Assembly: GCA_900100325.1 (NCBI GenBank)
Contig: LT629697.1
Span: 2,291,423 to 2,355,422, forward strand
DNA length: 64,000 nucleotides
Reading direction: 5' to 3'
DNA from: Frankineae bacterium MT45
GTDB taxonomy: Bacteria; Actinomycetota; Actinomycetes; Mycobacteriales; Jatrophihabitantaceae
Shown: in pieces, positions 55,606 through 64,000 of the stretch
Numbering within the stretch: the stretch's first letter is position 1
Layout of the letters: the number at the start of each line of letters is the position of its first letter
Made by a program: the position numbers and the translations under genes
The notes under the pieces: model-generated
What the model was told of the DNA's origin: nothing
Databases searched by the model: none
Seen by the model: the letters and a program-made list of their open reading frames with translations, nothing else

Positions 55606-57138
55606 ATGACGGTCGCGCACACCACCGCCATCGCCCTGCGCGGGATCGACGGTGAAATGGTCGAGGTCCAGGCCGACATCTCGACCGGCCTGCCCGGAAT
55701 GTCGTTCACCGGGTTGGCCGACGCCGCGGTCGTCGAGGCCCGCGACCGCATCCGCGCTGCCCTGCAGAATTCCGGGGTCGCCTGGCCGGACCGCCGTATC
55801 ACTCTCGCGCTGCTGCCGGCCGACGTCCGTAAGGTCGGTTCGCGATTCGACCTGGCCATGGCGGTCGCCGTCCTCATCGCCGCCGGCGCAATCTCCGACC
55901 GCAGCAGTGACGGCTGCGCCTGGATCGCCGAACTCGGTCTCGACGGCGAGCTGCGCCCGGTACGTGGTGTGCTTCCGTCGGTACTGGCCGCCCGCCGCGC
56001 CGGCATCGGCCGGGTCGTGGTCGCCGCCGCGAATGCCGCGGAGGCTGCTCTCGTCGGCGGGATCGACGTGCGCGGGCTGCCGGACCTTCGTGCCGTCATT
56101 GGATGGCTCAACGGCGACTCTCCGGCTCCGCCGCGGGCCACTGCCGCCCCGGTCGAACCTGCGGTGCAAGCGTCGTTGGATCTCGCCGATGTGGCCGGCC
56201 AGGCTGCGGCCAAGCGTGCCTTGGAGGTGAGCGCGGCCGGGAATCACCACCTGTACATGATGGGCAGCCCCGGCGCCGGCAAGACGATGCTCGCCCAACG
56301 ATTGCCGGGGCTCCTCCCGGCGTTGGGGGACGACGCGGCGCTTGAGGTGAGCGCCGTCCATTCGGTCGCGGGCGCGATGAGTCGGGACGCGCAATTGGTC
56401 CGCCGAGCACCGATGCAGTCACCGCATCACTCGGCGTCGGTGGCAGCTCTCGTCGGTGGCGGCTCCGGGGTGGCCGCGCCCGGCGCGATCAGCTTGGCGC
56501 ACCACGGAATTCTCTTCCTCGACGAGGCGCCGCAGTTCGCGCCGAACACGCTCGACTCGCTGCGGCAACCGCTGGAGGCCGGACGGGTGGTCCTGCACCG
56601 CAGTGGAGGCGTGGTGAGTTATCCGGCCCGATTCCTGCTCGTGCTTGCCGCGAACCCATGCCCCTGCGGCGCGCGCGAGCGCGACTGTTCCTGCACCCCC
56701 TACACGCGCCGCCGCTACCTCCAACGAATCTCCGGGCCGCTGCTCGATCGGGTCGATCTTCGGGTCCACGTAGAGGCAGTGCCGCACGCCACCCTGCTGC
56801 ACGACGGTGACGTCCGGGAGTCGAGCGCGGTCGTGGCACGCCGGGTGGCCGACGCCCGAGCGGCCGCCGCTGATCGTTGGCGAGGACTCGGCATCGCCAC
56901 CAACAGCGACGTCCCCGGCGCGGTCCTGCGGACCGACCGGTGGCGCCTCGGGCGGTCGGTTCTCGCCGCGGCCGAGGCCTACCTGGAGCGCGGCGAGTTG
57001 AGCGCCCGGGGTTTCGACCGGGTGCTGCGCCTGGCCTGGACCGTCGCCGACCTGCAGGGGCACAGCACCCCGGACGCTGGTGACGTCAGTGAAGCGATCT
57101 ATCTGCGGACAGGTTTGGTGAATTCATGGGCGGCATGA
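55606..57138 (+). CDS. comM: ComM/YifB family Mg-chelatase-like AAA+ ATPase
   Basis: A 510-aa AAA+ protein. It has an N-terminal ChlI-like domain (about 1-165), Walker A GSPGAGKTM at about 222-230 and Walker B LFLDEAPQF. NPCPCGARERDCSC is the cysteine-rich segment of YifB proteins, and a C-terminal Mg_chelatase_C domain closes it. Vibrio ComM is a branch-migration helicase used in natural transformation. It starts right after the yraN stop and overlaps dprA by 13 nt. Confidence 0.94.
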   Translation: MTVAHTTAIALRGIDGEMVEVQADISTGLPGMSFTGLADAAVVEARDRIRAALQNSGVAWPDRRITLALLPADVRKVGSRFDLAMAVAVLIAAGAISDRSSDGCAWIAELGLDGELRPVRGVLPSVLAARRAGIGRVVVAAANAAEAALVGGIDVRGLPDLRAVIGWLNGDSPAPPRATAAPVEPAVQASLDLADVAGQAAAKRALEVSAAGNHHLYMMGSPGAGKTMLAQRLPGLLPALGDDAALEVSAVHSVAGAMSRDAQLVRRAPMQSPHHSASVAALVGGGSGVAAPGAISLAHHGILFLDEAPQFAPNTLDSLRQPLEAGRVVLHRSGGVVSYPARFLLVLAANPCPCGARERDCSCTPYTRRRYLQRISGPLLDRVDLRVHVEAVPHATLLHDGDVRESSAVVARRVADARAAAADRWRGLGIATNSDVPGAVLRTDRWRLGRSVLAAAEAYLERGELSARGFDRVLRLAWTVADLQGHSTPDAGDVSEAIYLRTGLVNSWAA

Positions 57139-58412
57139 CCGGTGAGGTCGGCCGCCGCGGTCACGCGGGTGCCCACGGTTCGGCCGCAGGCCCAGGGGCA
57201 CCCACACCGGCGCCTTCAGAGACGGTGCTGCTGGCCCGGGCGTATCTCAGCCGGGTCAGTGAACCGGCAAATCTGGCCGTCTGGGCGTTCGTCGCCCAAC
57301 ACGGGCCAGTAGCCGCAAGCGAGGCGATCCGTTCCGGTGACGTGCCGGTCGGGGTGGCCCGCGCCACGGCGGCGAGACGCCTCAGTGCGGACCCGGAACA
57401 GGATCTCGAGGCTGCGGCTGCGCAGGGCATCTGGTTGGCCACGCCGGAGTCGGCGCAGTGGCCGCACCTGGCCTTCGCGGCGTTACATCTGCATGCCCAG
57501 CGGCGGATTCAGAACGTCTCGCCCGACACCGCGACCGCCGACCCGGGTGGCGAGACGATCCCGCCGCTGGCGCTCTGGTGTCGGGGCGACGCACCCCTGT
57601 CCAGCCTCGGCCTCCGTGCGCTGGGTGTCGTCGGCTCCCGGGCGATGACGTCATATGGTCAGCACGTCACCACCGATCTCAGCTACGGCCTCGCTCGCCG
57701 TGACGTCACCATCGTCTCCGGCGGTGCGTACGGCATCGACGCCGTCGCCCATCGCAGCGCCCTCGCCGCTGGTGGTGCGACGGTCCTCGTCTCGGCCGCT
57801 GGGTTGGACCGGCCATATCCGCAGGGCAATGCCGAGCTCTTCGCCCGAATCGCCAATGAAGGCCTGCTGCTCAGCGAGAGCCCGCCGGGTGCGGCACCAC
57901 AGCGGCAGCGGTTCCTCAGCCGGAATCGGCTCATCTCGGCCCTCTGCACAGCGACCGTGATCGTCGAGGCGGCCAGACGCTCGGGTGCGCTCAATACGGC
58001 TAAGCACTGCCGGAACCTCGGGCGCCCGGTGCTGGCTGTGCCGGGGCCGGTCACTTCGGCGATGTCGGCCGGCTGCCATGACCTGCTGCGGCGGGAGCAG
58101 GATCCGGCGATCCTGGTCTCTTCGATCGAGGATGTGCTGGCGATCGTCGGTTCCTGCGGAGAGGGGCTCTCCGAGCCCACGACCGAGGCTCCGGCCGGCG
58201 ACCTGCGAAGAGAGCTGGACGCCCTCGACCTGACGGCGCGCCGGGTCTTCGACGGCCTGCCGGCCCGGGGCGGAGTCGGGGAGGACGAGCTCGCCCGTCG
58301 TAGCGGTGTCTCGCCGCTGGAGGTGATCAGGGCGTTGCCGGTATTGCGCAATGCTGGATTGGTCGACGCCGGCGAGGGTGGGTGGATGCTTCGGCGACAG
58401 CCGCCGCGGTGA
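57126..58412 (+). CDS. dprA: DNA processing protein DprA
   Basis: Loads RecA onto incoming single-stranded DNA. It has an N-terminal SAM-like helical part (about 30-110) and a Rossmann-type DprA domain with VVGSRAMTSYG and SGGAYGIDAVAHRSAL, then FLSRNRLISAL. A C-terminal winged-helix domain (about 355-425) follows. Length 428 aa. It overlaps comM and leads into xerC. Its role in non-competent actinobacteria is unclear. Confidence 0.94.
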   Translation: MGGMTGEVGRRGHAGAHGSAAGPGAPTPAPSETVLLARAYLSRVSEPANLAVWAFVAQHGPVAASEAIRSGDVPVGVARATAARRLSADPEQDLEAAAAQGIWLATPESAQWPHLAFAALHLHAQRRIQNVSPDTATADPGGETIPPLALWCRGDAPLSSLGLRALGVVGSRAMTSYGQHVTTDLSYGLARRDVTIVSGGAYGIDAVAHRSALAAGGATVLVSAAGLDRPYPQGNAELFARIANEGLLLSESPPGAAPQRQRFLSRNRLISALCTATVIVEAARRSGALNTAKHCRNLGRPVLAVPGPVTSAMSAGCHDLLRREQDPAILVSSIEDVLAIVGSCGEGLSEPTTEAPAGDLRRELDALDLTARRVFDGLPARGGVGEDELARRSGVSPLEVIRALPVLRNAGLVDAGEGGWMLRRQPPR

Positions 58413-58480
58413 GTTCACGCGCTGGATCGCTCCAGGCGTGGCGCCTTGACCGTAGCTGCAGTGACGAGCACCGTGATCAC

Positions 58481-59434
58481 ATGGTGACCCGGCGACCAGA
58501 GCGAGTCAGCACCGCGGACGTCGCCGAGCGCCTGCCGGCCGAGATGCGCGCGGCCCTGCACGACTATGAACGCCACCTGCTGCTGGAGCGCAACCGGTCG
58601 CCCCACACGGTTCGGGCCTACCTCGGCGACGTCACGAGTCTCTGTGACCATGTCGCGAAACTGGGCGGGCGGTCGGTCGCGGACATCGAATTGAGATCGC
58701 TGCGGGGGTGGTTGGCCAAACTCAGCCGGGATGGCGTCTCCCGATCCACGATTGCTCGCCGGGTCGCCTCAGCGCGCACCTTCACGGCCTGGTGCCTGAA
58801 GACCGGACGAAGCGACCGGGACGCCGGGCAGCTGCTGGTCAGCCCCAGACCGCTGCGGACACTTCCACCCGTGCTGGCCGCCGACGAGGCGACTGAGTTG
58901 ATGGAGCTGGATTCAAGCGATGCCTCGCCGATCGCGGTGCGCGATCGCCTCATCGTCGAGCTTCTCTACGCCAGTGGGATCCGGGTGGCCGAGTTGGTGG
59001 GCCTGGACGTCGACGACGTCGATCAGTCCCGCCGGGTGCTTCGAGTCTTCGGTAAGGGCTCCAAGGAGAGGACGGTGCCCTACGGTGTCGCGGCTGAGCG
59101 GGCACTTCAGGCCTGGCTTCCTACTGCGCGAGCCACCCTTGTTGCTCCGAGCAGCGGGGCGGCACTCCTCCTCGGCGCCCGGGGCGGGCGGATCGATCAG
59201 CGGACGGTGCGGGGCGTAGTGCACTCCCGACTGAGCCGGGTCGATGGTGCGCCTGACCTGGGCCCGCACGGGTTGCGTCATACCGCCGCCACCCACCTGT
59301 TGGACGGGGGAGCCGATCTGCGTGCCGTGCAGGAGTTGCTCGGCCACGCCAGCCTGGCCACCACGCAGCTTTACACCCACGTCTCGGTGGAGCGTCTGCG
59401 CGCTACCTACACCCAGGCGCACCCACGAGCCTGA
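58481..59434 (+). CDS. xerC: Tyrosine recombinase XerC
   Basis: Resolves chromosome dimers with XerD at dif. A SAM-like N-terminal core-binding domain (about 20-105) is followed by the catalytic domain: Arg in ASGIRVAELVG, Lys in GKGSKERTVP, HGLRHTAATHLLD, and the final LGHASLATTQLYTHV with the nucleophile Tyr. ATG 58481 gives 317 aa, close to normal. A GTG at 58409 overlapping the dprA stop would give 341 aa and cannot be excluded. WhiG, often found between dprA and xerC in related actinobacteria, is absent. Confidence 0.92.
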   Translation: MVTRRPERVSTADVAERLPAEMRAALHDYERHLLLERNRSPHTVRAYLGDVTSLCDHVAKLGGRSVADIELRSLRGWLAKLSRDGVSRSTIARRVASARTFTAWCLKTGRSDRDAGQLLVSPRPLRTLPPVLAADEATELMELDSSDASPIAVRDRLIVELLYASGIRVAELVGLDVDDVDQSRRVLRVFGKGSKERTVPYGVAAERALQAWLPTARATLVAPSSGAALLLGARGGRIDQRTVRGVVHSRLSRVDGAPDLGPHGLRHTAATHLLDGGADLRAVQELLGHASLATTQLYTHVSVERLRATYTQAHPRA

Positions 59435-59441
59435 GGCACGC

Positions 59442-59987
59442 TCACCGCCCCGGAAGCAGTCGGACCAACCCGAGTGGGTGCAGTAGGAGCAGGGGATCGA
59501 AGTACACGTCGCCGCGGCGCGCGCCCCAGTGCAGGCAGCCGATCGCCGGGCAGCCGGGGTGCCGGCCGTGCAGGACCGCGATCAGCTGACCAACCGCCAC
59601 GGATTCACCGACCCTCACCTTCGGCGTCACCGGCTCGTATTCGGTCCGGACCCCATCCGGATGGCTGAGCACGACGATCCCTCGCCCGGCGACGGCGCCC
59701 GCGAAGACGACCTCTCCGGCCGCGGGCGCAATGACCGCGCCACCTTGATCGGCGGCCAGATCAACGCCGCGATGACCGGCGCCGTAGCGACTCAGCGGCG
59801 CCGCGAACGGTCTGAGCACAGCGGTCGGGAGAGCGACGGGGAGGCGATAGGCAGTAACCGACATGCCGCCGCCACCGCCAGCACTGCCCGCCGCGCCGGC
59901 CGGTACCGCGAGGAACAGACTCAGGAGCACGGCCAACGTCACTGCGGCGGGACGGGCGTAATGACGTGGCAGTGCAGGTGTGGGCAT
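59442..59987 (-). CDS. Secreted M23-family peptidase-like protein
   Basis: A 181-aa protein with a signal peptide (about 1-34) and one M23/LytM-like domain. HRGVDLAAD supplies the first metal ligands (HxxxD). The second motif reads LHWGAR, where active members have HxH, so the last ligand is not the usual one. It may be a degenerate LytM acting as an amidase activator or peptidoglycan binder. ATG 59987 gives a compact signal peptide; an ATG at 60083 would add 32 residues. It is convergent with xerC. Confidence 0.82.
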   Translation of the reverse strand: MPTPALPRHYARPAAVTLAVLLSLFLAVPAGAAGSAGGGGGMSVTAYRLPVALPTAVLRPFAAPLSRYGAGHRGVDLAADQGGAVIAPAAGEVVFAGAVAGRGIVVLSHPDGVRTEYEPVTPKVRVGESVAVGQLIAVLHGRHPGCPAIGCLHWGARRGDVYFDPLLLLHPLGLVRLLPGR

Positions 59988-60393
59988 GCCTTGAGGGTGT
60001 CGGCGGCGGCCGCAGAGTGCCAGCAGGCGTCGTGATCTGTGGACAACGCCGAGTGGCGGCCCGGAAATAGGCTGGATATCCACACCCGAACGCCGAAAAT
60101 GAGCAGATTCGTGGTTCTGGTACCCGTCGAGCTAGACTGAACAACGGTGTCCTGGACTTCCGGGACATCACCACCAGCAATCCACGCAAGTGGGTTGACT
60201 TCGCGTGCTCGCCTGAGGCCTAGCTCCTCAGGTTGACGGCGAGATCCTCGGTCCACCCCGTGCCCTTGGGCGCGTACCGGCCCGCCCTCTCCGTGACGCC
60301 GAGCACCAGGGCGGTCGGCCACCCGGTTCGACCGCGACAACCGAGGACGCGCGGCGCATTCGCCGCGCGAGAGAAACAAGGAGCAATACCAGC
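59988..60393 (+). promoter_or_regulatory. rpsB promoter and structured leader region
   Basis: No gene is supported in this 406-bp stretch. A -10-like TAGACT lies at 60133-60138 without a clear -35. A leader of about 250 nt would follow, with hairpins at 60212-60232 (CCTGAGG/CCTCAGG) and 60348-60369. AAGGAG at 60378-60383 is the rpsB ribosome site. Autoregulation by S2 is a plausible but unproven role. Confidence 0.5.
60348..60369 (+). promoter_or_regulatory. Perfect 9-bp hairpin 24 nt upstream of rpsB
   Basis: CGCGCGGCG-CATT-CGCCGCGCG forms a very stable tetraloop hairpin just before the Shine-Dalgarno sequence. It is well placed for translational control. Confidence 0.6.
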
Positions 60394-61281
60394 ATGCCCG
60401 TAGTAACAATGAGGGAAATGCTCGATTCCGGTGTGCACTTCGGTCACCAGACCCGCCGCTGGAACCCGAAGATGAAGCGCTTCATCTTCACCGAGCGCAA
60501 CGGCATCTACATCATCGACCTGCAGCAGACGCTGAGCTACGTCGACCGCGCGTACGAGTTCGTCAAGGAGACCGTCGCCCACGGTGGCAGCGTGATGTTC
60601 ATCGGCACCAAGCGCCAGGCCCAGGAAGCGATCGCCGAGCAGGCGACGCGCGTCGGCATGCCGTACGTCAACCAGCGCTGGCTCGGTGGCATGCTCACCA
60701 ACTTCTCGACCGTCTTCAAGCGGATCCAGCGCCTCAAGGAGCTCGAGGCGATGGAGGAGAACGGCTGGGCAGGCACCGCCACGAAGAAGGAACAGCTCAT
60801 CCTCACCCGCGAGATGACGAAGCTGACCAAGACCCTCGGCGGTATCCGCGAGATGACCCGCGTCCCGAGCGCGGTCTGGATCGTGGACACCAAGAAGGAG
60901 CACATCGCCGTCGGTGAGGCGCGCAAGCTCAACATCCCGATCATCGCCATCCTCGACACCAACTGCGATCCGGACGAGGTCGACTACAAGATCCCGGGCA
61001 ACGACGACGCCATCCGTAGCGCCGGCCTGCTCACCCGAGTCGTCGCCGACGCCGTGGCCGAGGGCCTGATGGCCCGCGCCTCGGCCGCCGCGAACGCCGG
61101 ACGGGACGAGAAGCCCGAGGTTGCCGCCGGAGAGCCGCTGCCCGAGTGGGAGCGCGACCTGCTTCAGCCGGCCGGTGCCCAGCAGTCCGACACCACTGCC
61201 GTGGACGTGCCGCAGGGCGAGCCGAGCGTCGCCGACGCCGGTGCCGTGGCCGAGGCGATCGACGAGTCAGTCACCTCCTGA
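60394..61281 (+). CDS. rpsB: 30S ribosomal protein S2
   Basis: A 295-aa S2 with the conserved start [32 protein letters not shown] and [14 protein letters not shown] are present, as are the [19 protein letters not shown] segments. A C-terminal acidic extension of about 60 residues follows, as is usual in actinobacteria. ATG 60394 has AAGGAG 10 nt upstream. It is followed by tsf. Confidence 0.97.
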   Translation: MPVVTMREMLDSGVHFGHQTRRWNPKMKRFIFTERNGIYIIDLQQTLSYVDRAYEFVKETVAHGGSVMFIGTKRQAQEAIAEQATRVGMPYVNQRWLGGMLTNFSTVFKRIQRLKELEAMEENGWAGTATKKEQLILTREMTKLTKTLGGIREMTRVPSAVWIVDTKKEHIAVGEARKLNIPIIAILDTNCDPDEVDYKIPGNDDAIRSAGLLTRVVADAVAEGLMARASAAANAGRDEKPEVAAGEPLPEWERDLLQPAGAQQSDTTAVDVPQGEPSVADAGAVAEAIDESVTS

Positions 61282-61299
61282 CCTGCTGGTATGACCAAC

Positions 61300-61326
61300 A
61301 CCGAGCTCGACCCGGTCGAGCTCGGT
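61300..61326. promoter_or_regulatory. Perfect 13-bp inverted repeat between rpsB and tsf
   Basis: Arms 61300-61312 and 61314-61326 are exact reverse complements around one base, so a hairpin with a short loop is expected. It may attenuate or process the rpsB-tsf transcript and adjust S2:EF-Ts ratios. Confidence 0.65.
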
Positions 61327-61366
61327 ACCACTACAGACACGCTCTCGAAGATGAGGACATAGACAC

Positions 61367-62188
61367 ATGGCGAACTACTCCGCCGCAGATGTAAAGAAGC
61401 TCCGCGACGCCACCGGCGCCGGAATGATGGACTGCAAGAAGGCGCTCGACGAGGCCGAAGGTGACTTCGACAAGGCCGTAGAGGTGCTGCGCGTCAAGGG
61501 TGGTGCCAAGGCCGCCAAGCGTGGCGCCGAGCGCACGACGTCCAACGGGCTCGTTGCCGCCGCCGATGGTGCGATGATCGAACTCGCCTCGGAGACGGAC
61601 TTCGTCGCCAAGAACGAGCAGTTCCAGACCCTCGCCGCCGACATCGTCGCCCAGTTCGCCAAGTCGGACGTCACCGACATGGCGTCGCTGCTCAACGAGA
61701 CGCTGGCCGACGGCCGCACCGTCTCGGAGAGCATCGAGTCGCTCAACGCGATCATCGGCGAGAAGATCGAACTGCGCCGCGTGGCCAAGCTCGATGGCAA
61801 GGTCGCCACTTACCTGCACAAGAAGGCCGCAGACCTTCCGCCGCAGGTGGGTGTCCTGGTCCAGTTCACCGGCGACGACGTCGAGGCCGCTCGCGGCGCC
61901 GGCATGCAGGTCGCCGCGATGCGTCCGGCTTACCTGACCCGCGACGAGGTCTCGGCCGAGACCATCGAGACGGAGAAGCGTGTCGCCGAGGCCAAGGCCC
62001 GGGAAGATGGCAAGCCGGAGGCAGCGCTGCTGAAGATCGTCGAGGGAAGCGTCAACGGCTTCTTCAAGGCCAACGTGCTCCTCGAGCAGGCTGCAGTGCA
62101 GGACAACAAGAAGACGGTTGAGGCCTTCCTGGCCGACGCCGGCGTGAAGGTCACCAAGTTCGCGCACTTCGAGGTCGGCACCGCCTGA
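61367..62188 (+). CDS. tsf: Elongation factor Ts
   Basis: Nucleotide-exchange factor for EF-Tu. The N-terminal UBA-like domain has [19 protein letters not shown]. The EF-Tu contact [11 protein letters not shown] is followed by two alpha/beta core subdomains and a coiled-coil region. Length of 273 aa is standard for actinobacteria. The rpsB-tsf-pyrH-frr order is highly conserved. Confidence 0.97.
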   Translation: MANYSAADVKKLRDATGAGMMDCKKALDEAEGDFDKAVEVLRVKGGAKAAKRGAERTTSNGLVAAADGAMIELASETDFVAKNEQFQTLAADIVAQFAKSDVTDMASLLNETLADGRTVSESIESLNAIIGEKIELRRVAKLDGKVATYLHKKAADLPPQVGVLVQFTGDDVEAARGAGMQVAAMRPAYLTRDEVSAETIETEKRVAEAKAREDGKPEAALLKIVEGSVNGFFKANVLLEQAAVQDNKKTVEAFLADAGVKVTKFAHFEVGTA

Positions 62189-62200
62189 TTTAGAGCTTGG

Positions 62201-62234
62201 CTCGGGTGAGTATGCGTAGGCATACTCACCCGAG
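62201..62234. terminator. Perfect 15-bp hairpin after tsf
   Basis: CTCGGGTGAGTATGC (62201-62215) pairs exactly with 62220-62234 around GTAG. It starts 12 nt after the tsf stop. There is no T-run, so partial termination before pyrH is likely. Confidence 0.75.
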
Positions 62235-62322
62235 TGCTCGATTGAGCAGCCACCCGAGGGGCGGCCGTTGAATCGAGTGGCACCAACCCACACATTGGAT
62301 ACCGACTCGACGGGAGCCGCTG

Positions 62323-63138
62323 ATGAATGACCAGCAGACAGCAGCCACGGAGTCAGAGCCGGGCTCGGCCGTGTACCGCCGGGTCATGCTGAAACTCTCC
62401 GGCGAAGTCTTCGGTGGCGGGGCCATCGGAGTCGATCCCATCGTGCTCGCGAGTATCGCGCGTCAGATCGCCACCATCCGCGCCGCGGGCGTGCAGGTTG
62501 CCATCGTCGTCGGCGGCGGAAACTTCTTCCGGGGCGCCGAGTTGAGTCAGCTGGGCATGGATCGCTCGCGGGCCGACTACATGGGCATGCTCGGCACGGT
62601 AATGAACTGCCTTGCCCTGCAGGACTTCTTGGAGCGGGTCGGGGTGCCGACCCGGGTCCAGACTGCGATCACCATGGGGCAGGTAGCCGAGCCCTACATT
62701 CCGCTGCGGGCCGTCCGGCACCTGGAGAAGGGGCGAGTGGTCATCTTCGGCGCCGGCGCCGGCCTGCCGTACTTCTCCACTGACACGGTGGCCGCCCAGC
62801 GCGCGCTCGAGATCGGCTGCGAGGTGCTGCTGCTGGGCAAGAACGGCACCGACGGCATCTACGACAGCGACCCGCGCAAGAACCCGGCGGCTCAGAAGTT
62901 CTCCGAGATCAGCTATGACGAGGTGCTCGGCCGCGACCTGCAGGTCGCCGACGCCGCTGCCTTCAGCCTGTGTCGTGAGAACTCGATGCCGATCGTCGTC
63001 TTCAGCCTCGACGACGGCAATATCGGTCGCGTCGTGCGCGGCGACAAGATCGGAACGGTCGTGAGTGATACACCATCGGTCGGTACCTTTGCGGTGCCCG
63101 ACGCCCCATCTCATGTGTTAGTGGAGGAACCTTCGTGA
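62323..63138 (+). CDS. pyrH: Uridylate kinase (UMP kinase)
   Basis: Hexameric amino-acid-kinase-fold enzyme phosphorylating UMP to UDP. Motifs: [36 protein letters not shown] and [16 protein letters not shown]. The 271 aa includes short N- and C-terminal extensions. The stop overlaps frr (GTGA). Confidence 0.97.
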   Translation: MNDQQTAATESEPGSAVYRRVMLKLSGEVFGGGAIGVDPIVLASIARQIATIRAAGVQVAIVVGGGNFFRGAELSQLGMDRSRADYMGMLGTVMNCLALQDFLERVGVPTRVQTAITMGQVAEPYIPLRAVRHLEKGRVVIFGAGAGLPYFSTDTVAAQRALEIGCEVLLLGKNGTDGIYDSDPRKNPAAQKFSEISYDEVLGRDLQVADAAAFSLCRENSMPIVVFSLDDGNIGRVVRGDKIGTVVSDTPSVGTFAVPDAPSHVLVEEPS

Positions 63139-63692
63139 TCGACGAGACGCTCTTTGATGCAGAAGAGAAGATGGAGAAGGCCGTCTCCGTCGCCCGCGAC
63201 GAGATGGCTGGAATCCGCAGTGGCCGGGCCACCCCGAACGCGTTCTCCCGCATCAACGTCGAGTACTACGGTGCGATGACACCGATCCCGCAGTTGGCAT
63301 CGGTCTCCATCCCGGAGGCGCGTATGGCCATCATCAAGCCCTATGACGTCGGGTCGCTGGCCGCGATCGAGAAGGCCATTCGCGACAGTGACCTCGGCGT
63401 GAACCCCAGCAACGACGGCACCCTCATCCGAATCGTCTTCCCGCAGCTCACCGAGGAGCGGCGTCGCGAGATGGTCAAGGTCGCCAAGAGCAAGGGTGAG
63501 GACGCCAAGGTCTCCATCCGGGCCGTCCGTCGGCACGCCAAGGACTCCCTCGACAAGCTCGCGAAGGACGGCGAGGTCGGTGAGGATGAGGCACACCGCG
63601 CCGAAGGCGAGCTCGACAAGACCACCGGCAAGTACACGGCGTCGATCGATGACATCGTCAAGGCCAAAGAAGCGGAACTCCTCGAGATCTGA
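63135..63692 (+). CDS. frr: Ribosome recycling factor
   Basis: A 185-aa RRF that splits post-termination ribosomes with EF-G. The three-helix-bundle arm contains [18 protein letters not shown] and [20 protein letters not shown]. The C-terminal helix includes [22 protein letters not shown] start overlapping pyrH. Confidence 0.97.
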   Translation: MIDETLFDAEEKMEKAVSVARDEMAGIRSGRATPNAFSRINVEYYGAMTPIPQLASVSIPEARMAIIKPYDVGSLAAIEKAIRDSDLGVNPSNDGTLIRIVFPQLTEERRREMVKVAKSKGEDAKVSIRAVRRHAKDSLDKLAKDGEVGEDEAHRAEGELDKTTGKYTASIDDIVKAKEAELLEI

Positions 63693-63727
63693 TGAGGCCT
63701 TGCTGCGGTCGAGCGGTGGCGGCGACC

Positions 63728-64000
63728 TGTGACTGATCCCGAGACAACTCGCGTCCCGCGAGTCGCCGGAACCCGTTCGGGTCGCCATCGCCATGCCGCC
63801 CCGGACGAAGACGAGAGCGAGAGCCGTCAGACGACGACCGCGCTGGTCGCCGTCGACTCAGGCGTAGTAGCGCGCCGCGGACGGCACGCGGCCGTCAGCG
63901 ACGACGAGGCGGACGTCCGCGAGCTCTACCCGCCGGATGCGCCCAAGTCTCGGGCCGGGCGGAACCTTCCGGCGGCCATCGGTGTCGCCGTGGCCCTGGC
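63728..64000 (+). CDS. cdsA: Phosphatidate cytidylyltransferase CdsA, partial (N-terminus only)
   Basis: A GTG at 63728 opens a frame that runs off the window edge. The first 75 residues are charged, Arg/Asp/Glu-rich and probably disordered. They lead into RAGRNLPAAIGVAVALA, which matches the start of the first membrane segment of actinobacterial CdsA. The position right after frr is the conserved place for cdsA. The catalytic domain lies outside the window, so the call rests on this start and on synteny. Confidence 0.8.

Noticed and set aside
58382-58480. Longer XerC N-terminus from a GTG at 58382 or 58409
   Set aside because: The extra residues are unlike XerC and have no ribosome site; GTG 58409 remains possible because it overlaps the dprA stop, but ATG 58481 fits the family length better.

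Overview
The window is a high-GC bacterial chromosome segment whose gene content and order are typical of Actinomycetota. Supporting blocks are ruvCAB-yajC-secDF-apt-rel-ppi-hisS-aspS, rarA-DUF948-DUF6167-alaS-ruvX-mltG-aroE, rpsP-khpA-rimM-trmD-rplS-lepB-rnhB-DUF2469, yraN-comM-dprA-xerC and rpsB-tsf-pyrH-frr-cdsA. GTG and TTG starts, 1- and 4-nt stop/start overlaps and a mycobacterial-type LexA box fit the same group. The mix of a LAxTG-type sorting signal, a methyl-accepting chemotaxis protein and the synteny suggests a soil or plant-associated relative of the Frankiales/Jatrophihabitans/Nakamurella area. That placement is an inference; nothing in the window fixes the genus.

Region 1 (1-25.3 kb) is mostly housekeeping. 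It starts with a site-2 protease cut by the window edge, then the SOS-controlled ruvCAB operon. A small AT-richer islet follows, carrying a secreted B-lectin-like protein with its own promoter and terminator hairpin. Next come the Sec accessory genes (yajC, secD, secF), apt and a bifunctional (p)ppGpp synthetase/hydrolase that appears to start at CTG. A membrane-anchored cyclophilin, a metallo-hydrolase, hisS, aspS, an acyl-CoA dehydrogenase, rarA, two small membrane proteins, alaS, ruvX, mltG and aroE complete the region.

Region 2 (25.3-48.8 kb) is the accessory part. It holds a solitary chemotaxis receptor, a PPK2/SHOCT/DUF6325 cluster, a membrane-anchored S1C (HtrA-like) protease, a short-chain dehydrogenase, a secreted polysaccharide-lyase-like protein, a complete zinc regulon (Fur-family regulator plus znuA-znuC-znuB), a tRNA-Val and a large SdrD-repeat surface protein. 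The thrS/Ap4A-phosphorylase/amidohydrolase operon follows. Then comes an unrecognised three-gene locus (LuxR-type regulator, helical 270-aa protein, translationally coupled 124-aa beta-rich protein), and finally a GH1 beta-glucosidase behind a LacI-type operator. The three-gene locus is the best candidate here for something undescribed.

Region 3 (48.8-64 kb) returns to core genes: ribosomal proteins S16, L19 and S2, elongation factor Ts, tRNA and ribosome maturation (RimM, TrmD, KhpA), signal peptidase I, RNase HII, the DNA-uptake and recombination genes comM-dprA-xerC, an M23 peptidase-like protein, pyrH, frr and the start of cdsA. Perfect hairpins sit in the rpsB leader, between rpsB and tsf and after tsf. 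No insertion sequence, prophage, CRISPR array or rRNA gene was seen.
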